From CANLBN01 sp050633525 (GTDB taxonomy: Bacteria > Pseudomonadota > Gammaproteobacteria > Pseudomonadales > Cellvibrionaceae): a stretch of 64,000 nt of DNA. How positions within the stretch are numbered: the stretch's first letter is position 1; the number at the start of each line of letters is the position of its first letter. Shown one piece after another: positions 56,366 through 64,000 of this stretch. The position numbers and the translations under genes are program-made. The notes under the pieces are model-generated. The model ran no database searches, was not told the origin of the DNA, and was given only the letters and a program-made list of their open reading frames with translations. The DNA lies in NCBI GenBank assembly GCA_050633525.1, contig JBOEGR010000010.1:32869-96868 (forward strand), in the 5' to 3' direction.

Positions 56366-56437
56366 ATACTAAAAATTCCGTATTGTTTGATCTTAGAGCT
56401 CAAGCACAGGCTCTTTATTTTGTAAAAGAAAATACTA

Positions 56438-56470
56438 AAAAACAGAGTAAATATAATTCACTCTGTTTTT
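56438..56470 (-). terminator. Hairpin between the NRPS and PKS genes
   Basis: An 11-bp stem AAAAACAGAGT (56438-56448) and ACTCTGTTTTT (56460-56470) with T-rich sequence after it on the minus strand. It has the form of a Rho-independent terminator or partial attenuator 36 bases after the NRPS stop, so the PKS may be read at lower level or from its own promoter. Confidence 0.65.
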
Positions 56471-56505
56471 ATTTATCACTTTTTGAGTCACGCTATCTAA
56501 TCGTT

Positions 56506-59500
56506 CTATTTGCGACCGCGTTTACGTAAGCCCATACGTTCACGACGACGTTGCGCGCGATCACTACTTTGTTTCAATGAGGCATTCGCATCATCATTAT
56601 TCAAAAATTCCGTCAAAGTACGAATCGTCGGGAAGCGATACAAATCTGTTAAGGAGATAGGCTTTTCAACTCGCTCTTTGAGCTGCTGATGCACCCGCAC
56701 AATCAATAAAGAGTGCCCACCTAGATCAAAGAAATTATCATTCACACCGACCTTATCAATTTGCAAACTTTCTTGCCACACAGTTGCGATGGTCTTTTGT
56801 AATTCGTCTTCTGGCTCAACATAATCTGCCGCTGCTTTTTGACTTAAACCTTGCGGGGAGGGCAATTGTTTACGGTCAATTTTGCCATTAGGCGTCAATG
56901 GCATTGCATCAAGTACAACAATATCATTGGGCACCATATACTCTGGCAATTGCTGTCGCAGATGTTGTTTTAATTCCGCAACATCAGGTGCAAGGCTAAC
57001 AGGAATCACATAAGCCACTAGACGTTGATCGCCCGGTGTATCTTCCCTCAACAGTAAAACACAATCCCGAACGGTTTCGTGCTTACCGAGCAAGGCTTCG
57101 ATTTCACCCAACTCAATTCGATAACCACGAATTTTCACTTGATGATCAACGCGACCGAGGAAATCGATAATACCGTCGTCACGGTACTTAGCTAAATCAC
57201 CCGTCCAGTAAATGCGCTTCTTTTCACCTGAAGAGCTGTCATCAAAAGGGCTAGCAATAAAACGTTCGGCGGTTAGCTCAGGACGGTCCAAATAACCTCT
57301 GACAACGCCATCACCCCCAATAAATAAATCACCCGGCACACCTGGTGGTACCGGCTGATAATTTTGATCAAGTATAAAAATATCCGTATTCGCAATGGGG
57401 CGGCCAATAGGAATTAAATCGGCATTATCAACGTCTTGCGTGGTTGACCAAATCGTTGTTTCGGTTGGGCCATACATATTCGTTAAACGGCCGGTCAAAA
57501 TAGACTTGAGATCATTAGCCAGACTATTAGGGAACGCTTCTCCACCCACCATCATGTGTTTTAATTTTGCTAACTGTGTTCTAGCCTCATTATCAAAACA
57601 TAACATCCTTGCCATTGACGGCGTACACTGAAAATGAGTCACATTGTGATGCTCTAATTGTGCAGGCAATGAAAAATCGGCTTCTTCATTTAACTCACTG
57701 TCGACACCTATAGAATACTGATTGGCTGCATCCCTTACCTCTTTTAGCAAGGGTAAGCCGCCCATAACTTTTTCGGTGGCAACACCAAAATCAAGTAAGC
57801 AAGCAATCTCGTCAACACCCGCTGCTTTACAGCGATCAATCATTTTAGCGCAGGTCTCTGTGGTACCAAATAAACCACTGGTTTCATAATAACGATCGAA
57901 AGCAAAATCGAGAATTGTTTCTGACTCTTCCTCGGTTAAACTTTTCAGATCAATATCATCCGGTTTAGAATCTGCCCCACCTGGACGTTTAAATGCGGGG
58001 AAAGACCACGCAAAATCGAGCACCAATTTCATAGCGCTGCGCAAATAATCTTTCATCGGCTCACGAACAAGCTCACGTACTTCATCGTCAGAATCGCCGA
58101 CGAAGGTATGTAGCATCAAGGTGACATGCCCTTCGGCAGGATCTAGGCCTGCCTCTTTTCGTGCCTCTCGATAAATGCGAATTTTTTCTGTCACTTCTTC
58201 TACTGATTGACCTAGCAAATGCGTTAATACATTGACCCCTTTTGCACCAGCTTGACGATAAGACTCTGGGTTACCCGCGGTTGTTAACCATACGGGTAAT
58301 TCTTTTTGAACAGGTCTAGGTAAAGTGGCAATATCCACCATATTACCCATCGGGTTCTCAAAAGCGACTTTTTCACCACGCCATAATTTCTTAACGGTTT
58401 CGATTTGCTCAAGCATAATATTTTTATTATTTTTATGATTTTCTGGCTTGATAACAAAGTCATTTGGCTGCCAACCTGCTGCAAACGATAAGCCCACACG
58501 GCCATCAGACAAGTTATCGACCACCGCCCAATCTTCAGCAATACGGATAGGGTGATGTAAAGGCGAAACAATACTACCTGAGCGAATTTTAATGTTTTTG
58601 GTGATGGCCGCAATGGCTGCGCTGGTTACTGCTGGGTTAGGGTAAGGCCCACCGAAAGCGCTAAAATGTCGCTCGGGAGTCCAGACTGCATCAAAATCAT
58701 TTTCATCAAAATATTTTGCGCCTTCTATCATTAACTTGTATTTAGAGCTTCCGGGAGCATCATCGTTGCCCCACATAAACAAACCAAACTGCATAGATTT
58801 GCGCTGTATTTTTTGCGCAGCAACTTTTTTCTCTGCACCCCGATCTTCTTTATAGACAACGACTTTAAAGCCACGAGTCAAGGTCCAAAATAATTCCAAA
58901 ACAGAAATATCAAAAGACAAGCTCGTTACCGCTAACCAAGTGCCAGGGGTAGAATGCTCTATACGTTCATCCATTCCTAAAAAGAAGTTAACGACGTTTC
59001 GATGCTCGACCATAACGCCTTTAGGATTACCCGTCGAACCAGAGGTATAAATCACATAAGATAAGTGGCTAGAATTTACATCTGGTTTTGGGTTATCAAT
59101 AGCCTGATCGTTGGACTCTAAACTATCGACGCAAATAACTTCCGCATTTGAAGGAGGTAATTTATCTTCGATTGCTGTTTGAGTGATAATCAAGCGCATC
59201 TTGGCATCATTCACCATATAACTGATGCGATCCGATGGGAAAGCAGGATCTAATGGAACATAAGCCGCACCCGCCTTCATTACACCTAAAGTAGCCACTA
59301 ATAAATCGATCGAACGTTCAACATTCACACCGACCAACTCATCGGCTTTAACGCCTTTTTCTAACAGGGTATTCGCTAAGTTGTTAGCAAGCTGGTTCAG
59401 TTCAGCATAACTGACTGATTGGTTTTCAAAGACAAGAGCGGTCGAATTAGGATGGGCCAATACTTGTTCTTCAAATAAGTGATGAATACATTGTGTATTA

Positions 59501-61251
59501 TCATAACTGACTTGCGTCTGATTCCACTCACCCAAAATTGTTCGTTTTTCTTCATCAGATAGCAGCTCAATCTCGCCACAAGCAGTGTCAGGCGCGGCCG
59601 ACATGTTGTTTAGAAGAGCGCGATATTGCGTCACTAATTTATTTGCTAAAGCTTCATTCAGGCGACGCGTGTCATAATACAAACGAGCCGTATCATCGCT
59701 CAGTGATAAAGTGATGACACTACCTAATGCAAATGCTTGATTAGCGTCAGATGAATTGAGCATAATCGCCACAGGCATCGCCGTACCATTTTCTAATTCA
59801 GGTAAATGATGTAAATGTGGGTAACGCCCCACAATATCATTCACCCAAGAGCCGGCCTCTAATGCGCTTGATAATTGCTGAGCAACATCAGACACAAACG
59901 ATGTTGATGACGCTGCAGTGTCAACTGAAATATACGCCGCAGTACGGTCACTCACTAAACCGGTAACAGTATTAGCATGCTCAATAATAAGGTCATTACT
60001 TAAAGCAAGATCAAATTCAAACTTTCGTCCCAATCGAGCGAGCAATAAAGTAAATACTGAAGCAAGGTTTAGGGCTTTGCCGCTAGAGGAATTGTTAAAA
60101 GCTGCAGAAAATTCAGCAGGAATTGAAATGTCGACTGATTGATAATATTCAGCACTGGCGCCCGATGAAGTATCGTTATTAGCATACGGAATTTCTATTG
60201 GATCTAAGCTCGATAAACGCTTGGACCAGTATTCATCTTTACGGCATAAAGTTTGGTTTAAATCTGACAAGGCCTGACGCTTATCTTGGCCAAACTGATT
60301 TAAACGATCGCCCACACAAATAGAGCTCGCACTTAAACTCACTTTATTACCAGCAAGGGTAGACAATTGAGTAATGGATAAGACCCCATCAACTGTTGCG
60401 ACACTAATGGCATTATCGTCTACCGACACAACGGTACCGGGTTCAACGGAAGCAGACTGCTCTTGAGCAACGGCTTCGACAACAGAATAAATGGTATTTT
60501 GAGAAGAGCTACTGCCCTCCGCTCCACCCACTAAAATTTTTGGCGTATTTAATAAGTTAGGATACTCACCAAAATTCAGAGCGCACACAAATGCAGCCAA
60601 TGCTTCCGCACTTTTTTCCCAATCTAAAAAACCCATGGCATCCGGGCGTTGGAACTTCGCAAAATAGCTACGCTGAGATAAATCCTGAGTGATCGTTTGA
60701 ACTTGGCCACTCACCAACTCATCTACCAAAACAGGAAAGCTATCTAGGGCAGCAGCAAAGCATTTGGTATTAATAGAAAGAGAGGTTTCACCAGATGCAA
60801 TATCAAAGAAAGACTGCTTAAGCAATTCACCTTCATCAACACCGGATACGACCTTATGCCAAGAAATACCGTAACTTTTCTCTTGGTTTATCAAAGCCCA
60901 TGCTGGCGTATTTAAACCCGCGTATGCTGGCAGCGGGCCATCATGAAAGTTAACCGTCATTTTTTGAGGCAGAGCGAGCACCTCATCTTTAATAATCGCA
61001 AGATGGGTAATACTAAATAAATAATCAAACGGTTGTGATTGCGCTTGCTCTTTTAATTTTGCAGGGTAGTCAGCATCCGCTGGCATAACTGGAATCGTTT
61101 TACCCATCGCCCACTGTGATAAGCGTGGCGCATTTGTAATCACACCTAAAATCTGGTGTCCTTTAGATTGTAGAATTTCACCACATTCTATTAACAGTGA
61201 ATCGCCACCAATCAAATAGCAACTAAAGTGGCTGTTATCCTGTAAAGACAT
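56506..61251 (-). CDS. NRPS: formyltransferase - partial C - A with inserted luciferase-like monooxygenase - PCP
   Basis: Nonribosomal peptide synthetase of 1581 residues. Residues 10-190 are a formyltransferase domain with Asn101 and His103 in VNFHDGPLPAYAG and Asp139, followed by its C-terminal subdomain (200-315). Residues about 335-595 match only the C-terminal lobe of a condensation domain; no HHxxxDG is present. The adenylation domain (about 600-1480; YTSGSTGNPKG, YGPTETT, NGKIDRK with Lys1457) is split by an FMN-type luciferase-like monooxygenase at 820-1170, inserted after GFKVVVYKE. Specificity residues (Asp781 ... Gln1208 ... Lys1457) read D-I-L-Q-M-G-M-I-W-K, near the glycine code. 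PCP has Ser1514. The C-terminus is strongly basic. CGGAGAG precedes the ATG. Confidence 0.95.
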   Translation of the reverse strand: MSLQDNSHFSCYLIGGDSLLIECGEILQSKGHQILGVITNAPRLSQWAMGKTIPVMPADADYPAKLKEQAQSQPFDYLFSITHLAIIKDEVLALPQKMTVNFHDGPLPAYAGLNTPAWALINQEKSYGISWHKVVSGVDEGELLKQSFFDIASGETSLSINTKCFAAALDSFPVLVDELVSGQVQTITQDLSQRSYFAKFQRPDAMGFLDWEKSAEALAAFVCALNFGEYPNLLNTPKILVGGAEGSSSSQNTIYSVVEAVAQEQSASVEPGTVVSVDDNAISVATVDGVLSITQLSTLAGNKVSLSASSICVGDRLNQFGQDKRQALSDLNQTLCRKDEYWSKRLSSLDPIEIPYANNDTSSGASAEYYQSVDISIPAEFSAAFNNSSSGKALNLASVFTLLLARLGRKFEFDLALSNDLIIEHANTVTGLVSDRTAAYISVDTAASSTSFVSDVAQQLSSALEAGSWVNDIVGRYPHLHHLPELENGTAMPVAIMLNSSDANQAFALGSVITLSLSDDTARLYYDTRRLNEALANKLVTQYRALLNNMSAAPDTACGEIELLSDEEKRTILGEWNQTQVSYDNTQCIHHLFEEQVLAHPNSTALVFENQSVSYAELNQLANNLANTLLEKGVKADELVGVNVERSIDLLVATLGVMKAGAAYVPLDPAFPSDRISYMVNDAKMRLIITQTAIEDKLPPSNAEVICVDSLESNDQAIDNPKPDVNSSHLSYVIYTSGSTGNPKGVMVEHRNVVNFFLGMDERIEHSTPGTWLAVTSLSFDISVLELFWTLTRGFKVVVYKEDRGAEKKVAAQKIQRKSMQFGLFMWGNDDAPGSSKYKLMIEGAKYFDENDFDAVWTPERHFSAFGGPYPNPAVTSAAIAAITKNIKIRSGSIVSPLHHPIRIAEDWAVVDNLSDGRVGLSFAAGWQPNDFVIKPENHKNNKNIMLEQIETVKKLWRGEKVAFENPMGNMVDIATLPRPVQKELPVWLTTAGNPESYRQAGAKGVNVLTHLLGQSVEEVTEKIRIYREARKEAGLDPAEGHVTLMLHTFVGDSDDEVRELVREPMKDYLRSAMKLVLDFAWSFPAFKRPGGADSKPDDIDLKSLTEEESETILDFAFDRYYETSGLFGTTETCAKMIDRCKAAGVDEIACLLDFGVATEKVMGGLPLLKEVRDAANQYSIGVDSELNEEADFSLPAQLEHHNVTHFQCTPSMARMLCFDNEARTQLAKLKHMMVGGEAFPNSLANDLKSILTGRLTNMYGPTETTIWSTTQDVDNADLIPIGRPIANTDIFILDQNYQPVPPGVPGDLFIGGDGVVRGYLDRPELTAERFIASPFDDSSSGEKKRIYWTGDLAKYRDDGIIDFLGRVDHQVKIRGYRIELGEIEALLGKHETVRDCVLLLREDTPGDQRLVAYVIPVSLAPDVAELKQHLRQQLPEYMVPNDIVVLDAMPLTPNGKIDRKQLPSPQGLSQKAAADYVEPEDELQKTIATVWQESLQIDKVGVNDNFFDLGGHSLLIVRVHQQLKERVEKPISLTDLYRFPTIRTLTEFLNNDDANASLKQSSDRAQRRRERMGLRKRGRK

Positions 61252-61357
61252 GTAACTCTCCGATTTATAATCTAGCTAATAATAATTAGAACTCTTTGCA
61301 TGAAAGCCCTTCTACTTTTGTAAAATAGTGGCTCTTGCAACATTTTTTTTTGCAGTG

Positions 61358-61419
61358 TTACTATTTAAAAATGTTACTGTTTAAAATTCTACTTTCTTAA
61401 AATATTACTTTTTACTTAC
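61358..61419. repeat. Four degenerate 15-16-bp tandem repeats upstream of the NRPS
   Basis: Successive units TTACTATTTAAAAATG, TTACTGTTTAAAATTC, TACTTTCTTAAAATA and TTACTTTTTACTTAC lie in the 164-base gap between meaB and the NRPS, reaching the meaB stop. They are visible directly; a regulatory role is only a possibility. Confidence 0.6.
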
Positions 61420-62438
61420 AAGTTCATTAATGTTTTAGCCGCAGCTAAGGGGGTTATTTTACCTGAGCCGATATCTTGCTTCAGCTGAGTTTTTAACTCA
61501 TTAAACCCGGGTTTAGCCGCAATACTCGACAAAACAGCTTGCCGAAAGAGGCTTTCCATCCATTCAATATTTTGCTGTGTTCGTTTATTCTCAAAAGCCC
61601 GCTCTGCTTTTGACTGTTGGCAGTAGTCCTGAATCATATTCCAGACAGTATCAATATTGCGGTTCATCAATGCAGAGCACGTCATCACTTTCGATTTCCA
61701 GAAGGCTGTTACCTCTGTTTTTTCTGCCCCCACACTTTTTGATGCCGCATTCGGCTTTAATAAATCTAATGCCTGCTGATAGTGTCCTTTAGCTTGTTCG
61801 GCAAAGGGCTCTAACTCACCGTCTGCCTTATTAATAACCAAGGCATCTGCAAGTTCAACAATCCCTTTTTTAATGCCTTGTAACTCATCACCGGTATTCG
61901 GTTGCATTAGCACCAAGAAAAAATCGACCATTCCAGCAACATGGTACTCAGATTGGCCAACACCCACGGTTTCAACCAAAATCACATCAAAACCTGCGGC
62001 CTCGCAGAGCAACAGGGACTCTCTCGTTTTTTGTGCCACCCCTCCCAACTCACCTGCAGCAGGGGAAGGTCTTATATAAGCATTGGGTTCACGAGACAAA
62101 TACTCCATGCGAGTCTTATCGCCCAGAATGCTGCCTCCCGCAATTGGCGAACTAGGATCAACTGCCAGTACCGCTACTTTGTAGCCCTCAGCCACTAAGT
62201 GTAGACCAAAGGCCTCTATAAACGTCGATTTACCCACACCCGGTATACCAGAGATGCCTATCCGAATACTATTACCAGAATAAGGTAGTGCTTTTTCCAG
62301 CAAGGTCTGGGCCAGTGCTTGATGCGCCGCTAATTGGCTCTCCACCAAAGTAATCGACTTGGCCAAGGTACGCCTATCGCCTTTGCATAGCCTTTCTAGG
62401 CTTATTAGTTGCTCTAAGCTCTGCCGCTGGTTGCCCAT
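61416..62438 (-). CDS. meaB: Methylmalonyl-CoA mutase-associated GTPase MeaB
   Basis: G-protein chaperone that protects and reloads B12-dependent methylmalonyl-CoA mutase, 340 residues. Walker A GIPGVGKS at 64-71, AVDPSSPIAGGSILGDKTRM, VETVGVGQSE and VINKADGE are diagnostic. Its ATG overlaps the mutase stop (TGATG), so the two are coupled. It precedes the NRPS on the same strand. Confidence 0.96.
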   Translation of the reverse strand: MGNQRQSLEQLISLERLCKGDRRTLAKSITLVESQLAAHQALAQTLLEKALPYSGNSIRIGISGIPGVGKSTFIEAFGLHLVAEGYKVAVLAVDPSSPIAGGSILGDKTRMEYLSREPNAYIRPSPAAGELGGVAQKTRESLLLCEAAGFDVILVETVGVGQSEYHVAGMVDFFLVLMQPNTGDELQGIKKGIVELADALVINKADGELEPFAEQAKGHYQQALDLLKPNAASKSVGAEKTEVTAFWKSKVMTCSALMNRNIDTVWNMIQDYCQQSKAERAFENKRTQQNIEWMESLFRQAVLSSIAAKPGFNELKTQLKQDIGSGKITPLAAAKTLMNL

Positions 62439-64000
62439 CAGTTACTCAGTTGCTGATTAACGGTAGTTAACACCTCACGCGCAGCATCGGGTATCGATGT
62501 TCCCGGCCCAAAAATACCTTTAACGCCCGCCTCATATAAAAAGTCATAGTCTTGTTGAGGAATAACCCCACCGACGATCACCAAGATATCATCAGCGCCC
62601 TGCTCTTTGAGCGCCTGAATCAAAGCCGGTACCAAAGTCTTATGACCCGCCGCTTGGGACGATACACCCACAATATGCACATCATTTTCAATGGCTTGCT
62701 TGGCAACCTCATCAGGCGTAGAAAACAAAGGCGATAAATCAATATCAAAACCAACATCGGCAAATGCCGTTGCGATCACCTTAGCGCCTCGGTCATGGCC
62801 ATCCTGCCCCATCTTACAGACCAGCATTCTAGGACGGCGTCCATGCTGGGCCATAAATTGGTCAATATCATGACTGATGTTCATCCAGTTATCATCCTCT
62901 TGGTAAGCACCACCATATACTCCCGACACCGTTTGCGCTTGCGCTGTAAAACGGCCATACACACTCTCTAGTGATGATGATATCTCACCTACTGTTGCGC
63001 ACGCTCGAGCAGCTTCAATACTAAGAGCCAATAAATTACCCTTGCCTGTCTCGGCAGCATGTTTTAATTTGGCTAAGGCCTGCTTAACCACAACACTGTC
63101 GCGATTGGCCTTGATCGTTTTTAAGCGCGCTACTTGCGATACCCGTACTGCCTCATTATCAACATAGAGGGTATCGACCTCGGGTTCTTCATCAAGCTGA
63201 TATTTATTGACTCCCACAATCACATCTTCGCCACGATCTATTTTGGCTTGCTTGCGCGCTGCCGCTTCTTCAATTTTGAGCTTCGGCAAACCTGTTTCAA
63301 TGGCTTTTGCCATGCCGCCTTTTGCTTCCACCTCTTCTATCAAAGCCCAAGCTTTATCGGCTAATTCCTGCGTCAGGGACTCCATCATGTAAGAACCACC
63401 CCAAGGGTCGACTACATCAGTAATGCCGGTTTCTTCTTGAATAATCAGCTGGGTATTACGAGCAATACGGGCTGAAAATTCTGTAGGTAAGGCAATAGCT
63501 TCATCAAAGGAATTGGTATGTAAAGATTGCGTTCCCCCGAAAACCGCTGCCATAGCTTCAATGGTTGTGCGCACAATATTGTTGTAAGGGTCTTGCGCTG
63601 CCAAAGACCAGCCTGAGGTTTGTGAATGTGTGCGCAACATACTCGATTTCGGGTTTTGGGGTTTGAATTCATCGACAATTTTCGCCCATAACAAACGCGC
63701 GGCTCTTAATTTTGCAATTTCCATATAAAAGTTCATCCCGATACCCCAAAAGAAGGATAAACGAGGAGCAAAATCATCAATAGCCAAACCCGCACTAATC
63801 GCAGTACGGATATACTCTTTACCATCTGCTAGGGTATAGGCCATTTCCAATGCCGCATCTGCCCCAGCTTCTTGCATGTGATAACCGGATATTGAGATCG
63901 TGTTAAAACGTGGCATATTCTGAGAGCAATAGGCAATAATATCCCCCACAATCTTCATTGAAGGTACCGGTGGATAGATATAGGTGTTGCGCACCATGAA
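62438..64000 (-). CDS. scpA: Methylmalonyl-CoA mutase (C-terminal part; N-terminus beyond window)
   Basis: The visible 520 codons are the C-terminal part of a roughly 715-residue B12 enzyme interconverting succinyl-CoA and methylmalonyl-CoA. Catalytic-domain sequences YHMQEAGADAALEMAYTLADG, RTHSQTSGWSLAAQDPYNN and DPWGGSYMMESLT are present. The B12-binding domain follows with GQDGHDRGAKV, carrying the base-off histidine, and SSQAAGHKTL. The frame is open through the right edge, so the gene is only partial in the window. It could supply methylmalonyl-CoA to the PKS or serve propionate metabolism. Confidence 0.96.
   Translation of the reverse strand, partial: FMVRNTYIYPPVPSMKIVGDIIAYCSQNMPRFNTISISGYHMQEAGADAALEMAYTLADGKEYIRTAISAGLAIDDFAPRLSFFWGIGMNFYMEIAKLRAARLLWAKIVDEFKPQNPKSSMLRTHSQTSGWSLAAQDPYNNIVRTTIEAMAAVFGGTQSLHTNSFDEAIALPTEFSARIARNTQLIIQEETGITDVVDPWGGSYMMESLTQELADKAWALIEEVEAKGGMAKAIETGLPKLKIEEAAARKQAKIDRGEDVIVGVNKYQLDEEPEVDTLYVDNEAVRVSQVARLKTIKANRDSVVVKQALAKLKHAAETGKGNLLALSIEAARACATVGEISSSLESVYGRFTAQAQTVSGVYGGAYQEDDNWMNISHDIDQFMAQHGRRPRMLVCKMGQDGHDRGAKVIATAFADVGFDIDLSPLFSTPDEVAKQAIENDVHIVGVSSQAAGHKTLVPALIQALKEQGADDILVIVGGVIPQQDYDFLYEAGVKGIFGPGTSIPDAAREVLTTVNQQLSN

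Noticed and set aside
61252..61357. Sigma-70 promoter for the NRPS
   Set aside because: Several TTGCAA, TTTACA and TATAAA-like words occur, but none pair at 16-18-base spacing.
62438..64000. The ATG at 63997 as the start of the mutase
   Set aside because: The methionine lies within the conserved catalytic region and the frame is open to the window edge, so the gene is truncated by the window, not naturally short.
1..64000. Search for CRISPR arrays, tRNA/rRNA genes, intact transposases and toxin-antitoxin pairs
   Set aside because: No regularly spaced repeats, no conserved RNA sequences and no recognisable transposase or toxin-antitoxin gene were found by eye.

Overview
The window is chromosomal DNA of a fairly AT-rich gammaproteobacterium. 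The gene order aroQ-accB-accC-prmA-DUF3426-dusB-fis-purH-purD, followed by coq7-osmC-crp-trpC-trpD-trpG-trpE-gph-rpe, is the arrangement I know from Pseudomonas, Cellvibrio/Teredinibacter and relatives. A marine member of that group is therefore likely, but the species is inferred from context, not identified. No rRNA, tRNA, CRISPR array, intact insertion sequence or phage gene was seen.

Layout. 1-4.7 kb: partial bioB divergent from comF, then a DUF3429 membrane protein, a DUF3080 lipoprotein and an unknown exported protein. 4.7-9.1 kb: pirin, then an arsenate-resistance pair (GAPDH plus the organoarsenical exporter ArsJ) and a lone receiver protein. Two related inverted-repeat, MITE-like elements bracket this pair and the receiver gene. 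9.1-13.5 kb: FAD oxidoreductase, small lipoprotein, a porin with a strong terminator, and a SAM methyltransferase. 13.5-19.5 kb: cyanide-insensitive-type cytochrome bd oxidase (cydAB) with a GbsR/MarR regulator and a clear palindromic operator, an alkylation-repair pair (Ada/AraC/AlkA fusion plus Ogt), and Fe-SOD. 19.7-24.4 kb: SbmA-like transporter, fructosamine kinase, a beta-barrel protein and DsbD. 24.7-43 kb: the conserved housekeeping block above. 43-48.7 kb: DUF3530 protein, a cNMP/CBS/DUF294 signalling protein with a DEDDh exonuclease, and two unknown membrane proteins. 48.8-64 kb, all on the minus strand: methylmalonyl-CoA mutase (partial), its GTPase chaperone MeaB, a 1581-residue NRPS, a 2181-residue PKS and a family 2 glycosyltransferase.

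The most interesting system is the last block. The NRPS reads formyltransferase - C-terminal half of a condensation domain - adenylation domain interrupted by a luciferase-like monooxygenase - PCP. Its specificity residues read D-I-L-Q-M-G-M-I-W-K, very close to the glycine code. The PKS reads KS-AT-KR-DH-ACP-TE. Together they look like a two-module line that loads, formylates and oxidises glycine, extends it once and releases it, possibly for glycosylation. Methylmalonyl-CoA genes lie directly upstream. Related NRPSs with the inserted monooxygenase (MupA/Atu3671 type) are known, but I do not recognise this exact line or its product.

A second theme is dispersed short repeats: a family of perfect palindromes built on a GGGTCAGA-like core between genes, the MITE-like pair, and two small tandem-repeat arrays in intergenic regions.
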